From positions 11,824,321 through 11,888,320 of the forward strand of contig NC_092578.1 of the NCBI RefSeq assembly GCF_037975245.1: DNA of 64,000 nucleotides, in the 5' to 3' direction. Numbering within the stretch: the first letter of the stretch is position 1; each line of letters starts with the position of its first letter. A program made the position numbers and the translations under genes. Source of the stretch: Apostichopus japonicus. Its lineage: Eukaryota > Echinodermata > Holothuroidea > Aspidochirotida > Stichopodidae. Positions 46,413-57,047 of the stretch are shown piece after piece. The notes beneath the pieces are model-generated. The model had not been told where the DNA came from and did not search any database. It saw only the letters and a program-made list of their open reading frames with translations.

Positions 46413-46764
46413 GCTATAGACCTAACTTAATTAGACACTGATAAAGTGTTCTACGTTGACCCAGGCCTGGTCACTATGCTTTATCGATGTAAAATCAGTT
46501 GTGCAATGCCTAATACTGGGGCAGATATCATCATTAGCCAAGACAGGTCACACTGCGTACCCAAATGGCATACCCAACACTACACAGTAGATCTCAATGC
46601 CTGGCAGTCACATTATGCAGCCCTACCTCATGATCAGACTAACTGTCCATTTCATGACAACATACATTCACAAGAAATAAACGATTACAAAATACAAATG
46701 GGAACAGGCCTATGTGCAAGCATTCAGAAAAGTAAATTACAAGTTGCTGACACTCATAAACCTA
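46413..46764. other. Short gap with an unrecognised open frame
   Basis: A plus-strand frame from 46,446 runs into the next repeat at 46,775. The first 100 codons show no motif I know. Confidence 0.4.
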
Positions 46765-46939
46765 GGCTTAGGCACGGGCGGCGATCATGGGGGGGGGGGG
46801 GCCGGGGGGACATGTCCCCCCAATATTTTAGGTGGGGGATATAGTATCTAATATCCCCCCTTTTTTTGGTGGCATAGTTTTTGTTGATCATATTTTTTGT
46901 ATTTTTGTTTATGATATTGCTAGTAATTTCAAAATAGAA

Positions 46940-47061
46940 AATGCTTAGATGCAACTTACAAGGCCTGGGAAGTGCCATTTCCAGCGATCTGGGAGGCATT
47001 TTCGGCCAAAATTTTCTTTTACGCTTCGCGCCAACTTATGGTGGCTCTACGCTTAGATAGT
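46940..47061 (+). repeat. CGCTTAGATAGT core repeat, copy 4
   Basis: Preceded by TTAGATGCAACTTACAAGGCC and a TTTCCAGCGATCTGGGAGG box, as in copy 7. The end is slightly diverged (CTACGCTTAGATAGT). Confidence 0.78.
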
Positions 47062-47984
47062 TTGCATTAAAGCTTCGCCCTCCCTTGTCAAATTCCTTGC
47101 AACGCGCCTGTCTAAGACGTGTCACAATTTGTTACTAAATATCACCAAAAAACGTCACAGACTTTCACTGAAAGTAGTTTTTACTTTTTTTTCGAAATGA
47201 ATTAGCTAGATGGACCGCATCCGTAATGATGTTTGGTTTGCCGATAAAAAAAAAGCAAAATAGGGCTGTAGCAACCAGTAACCATATAGATATAAAGATA
47301 TATATATAACGAATAAATATACTATAGCGCGAACCATGGGCGGGATTACGGGGGGGGGGCAAGAGGGGGCATTTGCCCCCACTTTTTCCCAGACCTTAGT
47401 TCACTTTTTTGTCGTTTTTGCAGACAAATGTGCACAACCCTAATCGAAATTATCCCCCACAACAGCTCTATCAAATAGGTCTATTTGTTTCGAATCTAAG
47501 TCGAATTTGTGTTTAACATCGTAACATGTAGCATGCAGAATAACTGGAGCTGGAGCTAGCACATGGTTCGCAGCACAGGTTAGGAATCCTGGAGCTAACA
47601 CACTATAGATAGCGATTCAATTCTGCATGTGATGAACCCGCGGCATGTGCTACAGTGCTAGCTTCAAAAATTGATTTTCAACGTTGCTGCTCTACTTAAT
47701 GCGTTGAATAACTAAATCCAGAGAAACGATTTACGAAAGCCAGATTTGCATATTGGGTATATCAATAATTAAATTCAATACACAGTGTATTGAATTTGTT
47801 GCACCCAGTCGCATTGTAATATCCAAAAAGTCACCCCGCCTCGACTTCAGTGGCGACGGAATTAACCGGTGGACTTGAGGGGCTTATCCCCCATGAAAAA
47901 GTGGGGGGGGGGGGGTAAAGCTAAATAGTGACGTATAAGCTTCAGTTCTTCTATCCGTCCTCCCTAAATTTACACACGTTCATT

Positions 47985-48104
47985 AATTGTTTAGATGCAA
48001 TTTAAAGCCTATATATGGGTGTTAATTTTACCGATTTAAGGGTACCTTTCATCGAGAATTTCGACGCTCCTTGCCAACCGATGATGGCGCTCCGCTTAGA
48101 TAGT
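47985..48104 (+). repeat. CGCTTAGATAGT core repeat, copy 5
   Basis: The 5' part is diverged; the end (GCCAACCGATGATGGCGCTC and CGCTTAGATAGT) is intact. Confidence 0.72.
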
Positions 48105-48184
48105 GACGTATAACAAAAGTTGTACATCTACATCTGACCATATGTTCTACTATCAATCCTCTTTAAATTTGTAAACGATAATTA

Positions 48185-48339
48185 ACTATCTAGATACAAT
48201 TGCAGACATGAGATCCATATTTCAAGGATGGGTACATGCAGCTTAGAGCACTCGGGAAGTGCCGTTTCCGGCCATCTGGAGAAAAAATCTTGTAGCGTAC
48301 GCTCCGCGCCAACCGATGGTGGCGCTCCGCTTAGATAGT
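48185..48339 (+). repeat. CGCTTAGATAGT core repeat, copy 6
   Basis: Contains GTGCCGTTTCCGGCCATCTGG and an intact end. Followed at once by a run of C. Confidence 0.8.
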
Positions 48340-48496
48340 CTTGCTCGCAGGTTTGCCCCCCCCCCCCCCCACAACTCAAATCCCGCCCCTGGCGCGAACA
48401 ACTTTGGGGATGAAAGTTGCTACACGCCTGCACCAAAGCAAATGTCCCCCCCCCCCCCAAATATTTGAAACAGATCGCCGCCCCTTGGCTTAGGCA

Positions 48497-49281
48497 TATA
48501 TATGATGCTGCTATGCTAGCTTGTCTTCTTTCATATTAGCTTGCTGCACAATAGAGTACTCAACTGTCACAGTATGTGTGACTCACTAGACTACATGTAA
48601 CACTATTTGTGCAGCAATCCAGGTGGCTATAGACTATAGCTGCGTAACTAATATTCACCATCCAGCTCATTGCCTTTGTCCAGGACTATCCATTAACAAC
48701 ATGAAGGAACTGGCTTTATGAGTCCAAGTATGGCAAGATTACATCCCATCGTGAAACTTATTTTGGTGTGTACACAAGGTCATTCAAAAGTCATGTGTCA
48801 TTTGAAGAAGTGAAGGTTGTTTTGAATTATTTTAATGATAGCATCGGTTGACAGGCCGTCAGAATTCCTAGTTGTTGTTGATAGAATCTATGCGCTGTTG
48901 TGCGTCTTTCTGCATACGTTATGTGCATGACATGATATTATATTTGCATTCAGCTGTGTGTGATGGATTGGCTTATCCAATCAAGAGTTATCATTATTGC
49001 TTGCATCGGCTCTTCAGCTGTAGGCCTATCACAGTTTGAGAGAGTTTGAGAGAAGCATATTTTCGAATTCGGGAGTTGAGTTTGTCTTCGTCCTATTTAA
49101 GGACGATTATTGTTTTAGTTTCATCCCGACTATTGCTCTCAATTTGGAATCTGAACATTTCATTCAAGTTTATCACAAGAAGAAAATATCTGACTCGTCT
49201 CCTGAACTGTTTCTGTATAATCTTTATATTTCGGACTTAGCCCTCGGCAGAATAATCTTGTGTAAGGTGCCCATGTGACAG
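48497..49281. other. Intergenic; weak open frame
   Basis: An 80-codon plus-strand frame at 49,036-49,278 (two overlapping frames) has no recognised motif. Nothing else seen. Confidence 0.4.
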
Positions 49282-49480
49282 GGAATAGTGTCCGGGCGTC
49301 TCACGGACACTATTCCACGGGAATTGTGTCCGTAGGACAACTTTCTCGGGGGGAATTGTGTCCGGCGGACAGTATTATCTGTCCGGACGGACACTATTAA
49401 CTAGGAAAAAACGTCCGTGTGTGGTGATTTTCTGTCCGCGCGAACAGGATGAGAGAATAGCACGGACAAATGTGTCCTAC
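49282..49480. repeat. GTCCG palindrome cluster
   Basis: GGAATAGTGTCCG at 49,282-49,294 pairs perfectly with 49,304-49,316 across a 9-nt loop. Further copies of GTGTCCG, GTCCGG and their complements occur in both orientations to about 49,480. It may be the foldback end of an unrecognised element. Confidence 0.75.
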
Positions 49481-49717
49481 AAGCTCTTCTGCATGGAAAC
49501 GTAGTGCAAAAACATCAGGACAGCAAGGCTTCTTTGGAATATGCCTTTTCATCTTAATTGCATTTCTTAATGGCAGGATTTATAGAAGAACTTTAGACCA
49601 ATTTCACTACATGATGAACGGCTGAAATATATGGTCATAAATGATTTCTTGCATGATACTATTTGGACAGACACAAATGAATGGAAATATCAATTTAATT
49701 TAAAATTTATTGCAAAT
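49481..49717. other. Intergenic; nothing recognised
   Basis: AT-rich sequence without features. Confidence 0.4.
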
Positions 49718-49984
49718 TTAATTCTCCTTCATGTTCTCTGCTGCATAAGATAAATACATTTCTATAAATGACAAAAGTGCTGCAAGACTCGTGCAACATC
49801 CTACGTCTATTGTGACATAGAACAACTGTACCTGTTTCTTTATTTTTAGTACAAGCTGTTTCAAATACTTTGTTTTATAAAAATCATCCAATTTCCCTTC
49901 TACTTTTAATACTAATGCTGGACAACCATTGACAATAACAGATAGCCTCACATCTAGTAACTTTTGAAATCTTGGGGATCTCAA
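49718..49984 (-). CDS. Unrecognised open frame, possible exon
   Basis: An 88-codon open frame ending in TAA. Its composition looks coding: regular hydrophobic spacing (RLSVIVNGCPALVLKVEG), a Lys-rich stretch (YLKQLVLKIKKQVQLFYV), then LAALLSFIEMYLSYAAEN. I do not recognise a family. It starts at a TTG rather than an ATG, so if real it is probably a terminal exon or an element fragment. No convincing acceptor was identified. Confidence 0.3.
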   Translation of the reverse strand: MRSPRFQKLLDVRLSVIVNGCPALVLKVEGKLDDFYKTKYLKQLVLKIKKQVQLFYVTIDVGCCTSLAALLSFIEMYLSYAAENMKEN

Positions 49985-51100
49985 GACAAAATGACATTCA
50001 CATGGAAAAAAAGGTTACATAAATCAAAGTAAACCATGCTTTGGCATCCACAGTTGTAGCCTAGCAGTATTTGTTGGTCAGGCAATCAATTAAAGGTAGA
50101 CTACTGTTAATCCAATTATCGACAGGCTGTGAATGTGAACTATGGTGAAAATACTTGGGAATTCCTTTTCATGTGATATATTTTAAGATTGGGCAATGCC
50201 TAGCTGGTTGGAAATGGTACTTGGGAAGCAATATCAAATCATATTGTATAGGAGCAGAGGGTTTGTGTAGGGTGTTTTCGTGTGTTCATGACATGTCAAC
50301 GATCGAATCATGATATATTGCCTGCACAGTCAGGCAGTGCATTATTCATTAGAAGGTATTTCCAAACGAATATCTCACCATGCACAACTGGTATTGATAA
50401 ACACCAAAAACGTTTGTTGCTACGATGTATTGTTAATGGGCATAAAGGCCTCTAAGCTATATCATTTATTTTCAACAAAAATAAGCTGAAAGTTATGTTG
50501 CATTGGCTTCAAATATGCCAGATACTAAAATATGGTCACCTATGGTCAAAATTATTAAACTGTTTTTGTACCACCTGTAGGAAATTTACCTCACTGGGAC
50601 ATTCTGTCCTTTTGCATGTTCTTTTAAAATGTCTGAGAAAAATGTGGAGATTATAAAGACCTCAAGGAAAGTACTTCTTGATGTCACAATACAACTTTGG
50701 GGCCTACACAGACTACCTTCAAATGACATGCTGCTGGTCACACTAAGTATCAGGCTTAACATAAATACTGGGAAAGGAGGCTGTGTGAGAACCAGTTCTA
50801 CTACACTCAGATTGTTTAGTGTTAGTCAAAGTATCTCAATGACTTTTGTTCAAATGTTGGAAAAGAAAAAAAATGAATTAGGGCTAATTGGGAAATGCAA
50901 GCTGAAGCCAGTGAAATCATATTTGTACACAATTCAGACAACTTGGTGCAGTTAACATTTCTCTTGCTTTTGTCTACATATTTGGCCCACCTTTTCCTTT
51001 GACATTAAATAAATATTCTTTGCACTAAAAGTTTGGTCTTGACACAGTCAACAGTATAATCACCTGAATCCTTTACTGGGGAGCATCCAAGGCCAGTCAA
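49985..51100. other. Intergenic; weak open frame
   Basis: A 108-codon plus-strand frame at 50,629-50,955 (begins MSEKNVEIIKTSRKVLLD) has no recognisable motif and no upstream or downstream partner that I can find. Otherwise nothing seen. Confidence 0.35.
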
Positions 51101-51104
51101 CACT

Positions 51105-51195
51105 GAAAATAAAAATACACATATATACACATACATACACCCACATATGTACACATATACACACATACATACACACATACATATACATATATACA
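51105..51195. repeat. CA/TACA microsatellite
   Basis: About 90 bp of CATA, CACA and TATACA repeats next to the 3' side of a minus-strand LINE. The minus-strand ORFs in it are low complexity. Confidence 0.85.
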
Positions 51196-51204
51196 AAACG
51201 TACA

Positions 51205-51803
51205 AGTGCAGCTGTCTACAATACCATCCAGATTACCATTTTGTAAATAAATAGCAGCACGATAAATAAAACTATTTCTATACACATTAATTCTGAATTT
51301 TGGTGTTATTGCTTTGTTTCTCAGATTATACCTAGTAGTTTCTCGAAGTAGAGAGTTAAGTTCGGTATGCAAAGAATGTCTTTACACTTCTAATGAACTC
51401 ATTTTTAGCAGCATTGTTTACAGTACTCATAAGAAAGTTAAAATCTATATTAAAAATTCTAGAACAATACTTAAACAAACAAAAAATCTCTTATTATCTT
51501 TAATTAGTAAAAAGTGATACCAAGCAGAACTAGCATATATTAGGTGTGGTAAGATATTGGCAGTAAAAACTCTTTTCCTTCAACATAAAAATATGGAACT
51601 ATATACGATAAAGTTGAGACTATGAAGTGCACCCGTTTAAGTATTTTGCTTATATGACCAATGAAACTTAGTTTGTCATCAATACAAACACCTACATATA
51701 CTGTATGATGAGTGCGTTCTACTTCTGCATCTTTAATTGAGATTTTAGTTAACTTACATGATACAAGACCTTTTCTACGAAAACGCTTATTCAGTTGCAA
51801 CAA
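51205..51803 (-). mobile_element. LINE fragment, same family as 36,066-36,700
   Basis: On the minus strand: RRKGLVSCKLTKISIKDAEV, ERTHHTVYVGVCIDDKLSF, HISKILKRVHFIVSTLSYIV, then after breaks HTELNSLLRETTRYNLRNK and NSFIYRAAIYLQNG. It overlaps the other fragment (IVSTLxYI, SELxSLxxRT, xSFIYxxAIY). Truncated and frame-broken. Confidence 0.75.
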
Positions 51804-52089
51804 CTACATAATGCATCACAGATAAAGAAACTATATCCCAGTTGTTACTTGCCTTGATATACTTGAATGGCATATGAGGACAGCTGTCAAGTAGCATGTA
51901 TGCATAAACCAGACTGTGGTTTCTATGATCCAACATGAGTATCATTTCATATGAATGGGACATACTGACACACTTGATCTTAGTAATACAGCAAGAAGTG
52001 ACAAACAGTATCTTCACAATGACAGATGCTGACACAAATGACCACTGATAGCCTGCTTGTACTCACTTAATGTGATACATGAACATACT

Positions 52090-52300
52090 ACAGTAAATAT
52101 GAGATTTCTTCCAGCTTCCTCATCTTGAGATATCAAGTTTTAAAGGTTTACAAAAGTTGACCACTGTTAATCTCCACAATAACAAAGGCCTCTTTTAGCC
52201 ATGTGGTATACTTACAGACTAAATATGATATCTGTTCAGCTTCCTTTCTTGAACTTATAATTTTTACATGGTTTTCACAACTTGAAGCCTGTTTACCCTT
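52090..52300 (+). repeat. Diverged TGACC-family units, interrupted by a SINE
   Basis: Landmarks such as CTTGAGATATCAAGTTTTAAAGG and CTTTCTTGAACTTATAATTTTTACATGG resemble the TGACC repeat. After the SINE the array resumes at about 52,570-52,660 (TTTTGAGATAGCGTGTTTGAAGCC). Confidence 0.6.
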
Positions 52301-52307
52301 TGACATC

Positions 52308-52560
52308 GGCGGAGTGTATAGCCTAGTGGTTAACGCCGGCGTCTCCCAGTCATGAGATCCCCGGTTCGATTCCCCGCCGACAGCAAGGTGTGTCGTCTGG
52401 CAAGGGTGTTGTTCAATAACAACTTCCCGACATGGACGTTAAATGGATGTGTGCCGAGAGATTGGCTTCGGTCAGCTTGCGAGTCTATAAGCCTCCATGG
52501 CTTCTTTCGCGAGTTCCTGCTTGCGGGAAGATCACATATACATACATACATACATACATC
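52308..52560 (+). mobile_element. tRNA-derived SINE
   Basis: The head 52,308-52,380 looks like a tRNA: GGCGG pairs with CCGCC, the A box is TAGCCTAGTGG and the B box GGTTCGATTCC, spaced as in pol III promoters. A tRNA-unrelated body follows, and the element ends in a CATA microsatellite (52,533-52,560). It is inserted in TGACC-family repeat DNA. It is not a functional tRNA gene: the anticodon arm does not fold well. Confidence 0.82.
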
Positions 52561-52776
52561 CACCCCGAAAATGTAGGATATAATCAATATGGTTCAGATA
52601 CATACCAAATCTTACATTTTGAGATAGCGTGTTTGAAGCCAGGTGTCATACCGCACACATAAGTATTATTGCATAGGTTTATTAAATCAGCAAACAAATT
52701 AAGCATTGATATTGAGATGACGCAATATGACAAATCATTTTTTTCTAACCCATACCGTCACGACTCTAAGTTTATG

Positions 52777-53422
52777 CTTAGAACCAGGGGCGTAGCGAAG
52801 GGGTTTTTGTTGGGGGGTGTGGAGAATTTGATTTGCCGACGGATCTGGAAGTGGTGACTGAAATGGGGGAGGGGTCTAAGGGGAGGGGGTTTCCCCCTCC
52901 CCTTTGGCAATTTTTTAGTTTTGAAACGTCCTTAGATGCAATCTGGTGCATATTTTAAGTCAAACTTGATTTGCCGACGGATCTGGAAGTGGTGACTGAA
53001 ATGGGGGAGGGGTCTAAGGGGAGGGGGTTTCCCCCTCCCCTTTGTAAAATTTTTAGTTTGAAACGTCCTTAGATGCAATCTGGTGCATATTTTAAGTCAA
53101 ATTTGATTTGCCGACGGATCTGGAAGTGGTGACTGAAATGGGGGAGGGGTCTAAGGGTAGGGGGTCTACCCCTCCCCTTTGGAAATTTTTTAGTTTTGAA
53201 ACGTCCTTAGATGCAATCTGGTGCATATTTTAAGTCAAATTTGGCACGGAAGAAGCTCCCGTTCTCCTTTTCTCTATTCAGCTTTCCTTCTTTCTTCCCC
53301 TTCCGCTCTCTTCACCTTTTCTCTTTTTGCCGACAGACCCAAAATTTGCCGACAGCGACCAAATTATTGGGGGGTGTGACACCCCCCCACACCCCCCCGC
53401 TCGCTACGCCCCTGCTTAGAAC
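52777..53422. mobile_element. 630-bp hAT MITE with perfect 8-bp target duplication
   Basis: The element is 52,785-53,414. Termini CAGGGGCGTAGCGA and TCGCTACGCCCCTG form a perfect 14-bp inverted repeat. CTTAGAAC flanks both sides (52,777-52,784 and 53,415-53,422). Inside are three tandem copies of about 138 bp starting GATTTGCCGACGG (52,830; 52,968; 53,105). The first two contain a perfect GGGGAGGGGG-TTT-CCCCCTCCCC hairpin. The intact duplication indicates a fairly recent insertion. Confidence 0.95.
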
Positions 53423-53739
53423 TAACAATGAATGTATATGCTATATCAAGTGAGCTGGCTTCCCTCATCTTGGAAAGATAATTGTTCTGCTTGTTTTAGC
53501 CAGTTTTCTGTTAATTAGTACATATTCATGTGACCAAAGCAAAGCATAGCAGAACAGAACAGAACAGAATTTAACCCGAAAGTCAAAAGACTTAGTGATT
53601 CCTTGCCCATATGATAATAAACTTTAGGTAGAAGATTTTCTGAAATGCTGAGCAGAAATGGCAAGTCTTGCAGAATTGAGTAATGCATACCTATGCAAAG
53701 AGGGTCGAAGGTCAAACAAACTTCACTTCTGTATAATTC
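53423..53739. other. Short unique stretch
   Basis: Contains an AGAAC pentamer run at 53,549-53,568. No gene seen. Confidence 0.4.
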
Positions 53740-55520
53740 TACTTATTCTGACTATAACCAACAATTGACCTTGAATGACCTTTGACCTCCATGAAAAACA
53801 ATAGGGATTATCTTCTCATCAAAGGCTACCAACATACCAAGTTAAAGTTCATGAAACTTTTCTTCTTGAGATATTGTATTCACAAGGTTTACAGCCTTTG
53901 ACCTCTGGTGACCTCAAATAACCATTAGCCTCCATGAAAAACACTAGGGATCATCAGTACACCAAAGGCTACCAATATACAAAGTTTAAGCAACTTTTAC
54001 TTCTTGAGATATCGTGCTTACACGGTTTGACCTGTGGTGACCTTTGACCTTCATGGAAAACATGAAAAACCATGTCAGACCCCATCAGTTGGAGTTTCAC
54101 AAGTTATTGCCCCCAAGAGCCATAATTGACCTTTTGTGACCTTGGATTACATAACGGTTATTTAGTAAAACGTGCACCTACTTCATTCACAATATGTCCC
54201 AATATCAGCCATGTCAGACTTCGTCACTGGAAGTTGTTGCAAAAATTAACGTAAGTGGACATTTTTTTGCCCATAAGCAACCTTGAATGACCTTAGATGG
54301 CGATTTTATGAAAAATGTTCCCCTTAATGAAGTGCACTCCATCCTTAAATTGTTATGCACTCCAATATGTACATACACAATGTTATTGCTAAAAAGGTAT
54401 CAAATCCAACCATTGGCACCTCATAACTTAAGAACCAGGTGTCCGATCGAAGTGGGAGTTAGTTTCGTCTATAGAGCACACAGAGCTCTATCATATATTA
54501 AAATATTTACAAACATTTTTCTCTTTGCCTTGTATCTCCTAAAATGAGCATATTTATAAAAAAAAACATGTCGGAGCCTGTCAATGGGAGTTTGTTTTCA
54601 GCCTTTGACCTCTGGTGACCCCAAATGACCTTTGATCTCCATGAAAAATAACAGGGATAATCTAATCACTAAGAGTTACCAACATACTATGTTTAAAGCT
54701 CAAGTCAACTTTACTATTTGAGATATCATGTTTACATGGTTTTCAGCTTTTGACCTCTGGTGACCTCAAATGACCTTTGGCTCCCATGAAAAACCATAGG
54801 GATTACCTGCTCACCAAGGGCTATCAACACACAAAGTTTAAAGTTCAAGCATCTTTTACTTCTTGAGATATCGTGTTTACAAGTTTTTTAACTTTTGACC
54901 TCTGGTGACCCCAAATGACCTTTGACCTCCATGAAAAAACAATAAATATTTTTTGCTCACCAAGGGCTATCTACACACCAAGTTTACAGTTCATGCATCT
55001 TTTACTGGCTGAGATATCATGTTTACATGGCTTTCCGCCTTTGACCTCTGGTGACCCTAAATGACCTTTGACCTCCATGAAAAAGAGTTGGGATCATCTG
55101 CTGTCCTAGGTCAATCCACAGTCTAATTTTCAAGTTGAAGCATCTTGTACTTCTTGAGATACCGTGTTTACAATTTTTTCCGCCTATGACCGCTGGTGAC
55201 CTCTCAAATGACCCTTGACCTCCATGAAAAAAGATAGAGACCATCTACTCACTAAGGGCTACCCACATACTAAGTTTGAAATTCCAAAAACTTTTACTCC
55301 CTGAGATATTGTGCTTACAAGGTTTTCAGACTTTGACCTCTGTTGACCTCAAATGACCTTTGACCTCCATGAAAAACAATAGGGATCATCTACTTACCAA
55401 GGGCTAATCACATACCGTGTTTACAAGCAAAGCGTCACATACACACACACACATACACGCATACACACACACGCCATCACCATCGCATAGATTCCTTTCG
55501 GCCTTCGGCAAGGAATCAAA
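53740..55520 (+). repeat. TGACC repeat family, main array (about 11-12 units)
   Basis: Head-to-tail units of about 137-150 bp. Landmarks in order: TTTGACCTCTGGTGACC, CAAATGACCTTTGACCTCC, ATGAAAAACAATAGGGAT, CACCAAGGGCTA, ACAAAGTTTAAAGTTC and CTTGAGATATCGTGTTTACA. The array ends with a CA run (55,437-55,472) and CGCCATCACCATCGCATAG. Exact TGACCTTTGACCT sites lie at 53,776, 54,038, 54,916, 55,052 and 55,354. It has no coding potential. Confidence 0.93.
55344..55366 (-). promoter_or_regulatory. Candidate composite nuclear-receptor element (DR4 plus DR1)
   Basis: The plus strand reads TGACCT-CAAA-TGACCT-T-TGACCT. On the minus strand this is three AGGTCA half-sites spaced by 1 and 4 bp, which fit DR1 (HNF4, COUP-TF, RXR) and DR4 (TR, LXR type) consensus spacings. 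A DR4-type pair also lies at 54,761-54,776. Whether any receptor binds is unknown. Confidence 0.4.
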
Positions 55521-56501
55521 AAATTAGATGATGAATGTAAAAATTCCATTTACCTGAAGAAAGACGAACTAACTGCCATTTACTCTCCTGGATGTGACAC
55601 ATGAGTTTATAGATTACAACTACCAATAGAACAACTTAATTTCTACGTGTGATAAAATATATGCTTGTTATGTGAGACTTTTGTTAGAATTTTGTCACCT
55701 TAGAGTCCTTTGAACTTCACAATCAACAAAAACAATCCCAGGATTTACTTATACCATCATTCTGACTGGAATTCTCTGGGAACATTGCTCTTGATTCAAC
55801 CTTACAATGACATTACTTATGCATTATAAGATAATAGAAATACTAATTCTATTAAGTATACTAATTGTGTGCACATTTTTCTCCTTGCCAGGGGGAGAAA
55901 AACAGACCCTTTGATATATATGGAGGGGGAGGAAATGTGTGTGTGAGAAGGGGGGGGGGGGTTATGAATTGAATTGAAACCAATCTAGTGTGGTTTGAAC
56001 AGAGGGAATGTGTGAATTAAAGGTTGCTTAATATAAGGACACTTATTGCCGGTTCCAAAAAGTGCTATCTGACGGCATTTATGCTTTGTTTTTCTTGTTG
56101 CTTACTGTTTTTAATCTATCTTGCACATATAAACATACTTAAACTTTAAGCGGGTTTTTTTTTCCTGGAATTGTCTATCAGTGGGGGTGGGGGGAAAACA
56201 ATAACGATATGCATGAAAGAAAGAAACCTTTTTATCATAAATTATCAAGTTCTTGTCTTAACCACTGGTTGTTATACTCAAACACCTGATCATCTCCAAC
56301 CTCATCATATTCAGCTTAGATAGCCTCCCTTCCTATCCTGGTGAAATGCTCTGACCCTTGGCACCAACCTATACCTATACATAAAAGTTTAAAATTATTG
56401 ACTCAATAGAGAAGTTAATAAGTAACCACATTCAAGCTAAAAAAAATGCATGTTTACACCACATATCATATTGAAAAGAAGATAATTGTGCATCAGGATC
56501 A
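55521..56501. other. Intergenic; no gene seen
   Basis: AT-rich with a G run at 55,950-55,960 and another G-rich piece near 56,183. No exon or element ends seen. Confidence 0.45.
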
Positions 56502-56628
56502 TTACTTTGGTAAGCTTTTGCGCAGTTGACTACAGGCTGCTTCAGCTTCTGTTTCGGTGCAACCTGTGACAAGGTGGTAGAGATGGTCCACAGCATGAGA
56601 GACAAGAACGTCATTGAGGTAATTCAGC
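56502..56628 (-). CDS. Possible terminal exon of an unknown gene
   Basis: The acceptor CCTTTTCTGCAG is followed by one base and then 41 codons to TAA: NYLNDVLVSHAVDHLYHLVT, then GCTETEAEAACSQLRKSLPK. The stretch looks like an amphipathic helix and differs in composition from the flanking AT-rich DNA. It could be the last exon of the integrase-like gene on the same strand at 58.7-63.6 kb or of an unrelated gene. I do not recognise it. Confidence 0.35.
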
Positions 56629-56779
56629 CTGCAGAAAAGGACGCATGAATAGTAAGCATTGCTTCAAAGTTACAGAAATTAAATAGAAAGTAAATATTAC
56701 TGTGAAAACATGATTTCAGCAATCATTACGAATGGGTACTTCAAATTAATGTATGTTGCAGCATTCGGTAATAACAAGG

Positions 56780-57035
56780 TGAAGCATTCAGACTAGCAAT
56801 ATTGTTTATTGCCACAAATGCAGATCTGATCCTCCATGAGCATGCGAGCATTCAGACTAGCAAATTGATCCCCCAATTGTGGGTCTGATCCACCGTGAGC
56901 ATGTATGGAGTATATTCAGACTAGCATGTACGTTGATCGCCCTTGTGGGTCTGATCCTCCTTAACCATGCAATAATTTATACTATCGGACGTTGATCACC
57001 CAAATTGTAGGGTCTGATCATCCTTGTTTGCAACA
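56780..57035. repeat. Four diverged tandem units of about 65 bp
   Basis: Units contain ATTCAGACTAGCA, TTGATCNCCC, TTGTGGGTCTGATCC and a TGAGCATG or similar end. Non-coding. Confidence 0.75.
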
Positions 57036-57047
57036 AGTAGCGAAACT

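Larger units (their letters stand above)
46765..48496. mobile_element. 1.7-kb TIR-like element with three core repeats inside
   Basis: The 10-bp direct repeat GGCTTAGGCA occurs at 46,765-46,774 and 48,487-48,496. Just inside are inverted ends containing GGGCGGCGATC and GATCGCCGCCC. The left subterminal region has the 18-bp perfect palindrome GGGGGGACATGTCCCCCC (46,804-46,821). Long G and C homopolymers occur near 46,790, 47,350, 47,905, 48,358 and 48,450. Three CGCTTAGATAGT core repeats lie inside. The exact element border within the 10-bp repeat is ambiguous. Confidence 0.7.

Noticed and set aside
51005-51372. Cys/Tyr/Val-rich minus-strand frames
   Set aside because: Generated by the CATA/CACA microsatellite and the adjoining LINE piece.
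52308-52380. Functional tRNA gene
   Set aside because: Only the acceptor ends and A/B boxes look right; the anticodon arm does not pair well, and the sequence continues into a SINE body with a microsatellite tail.
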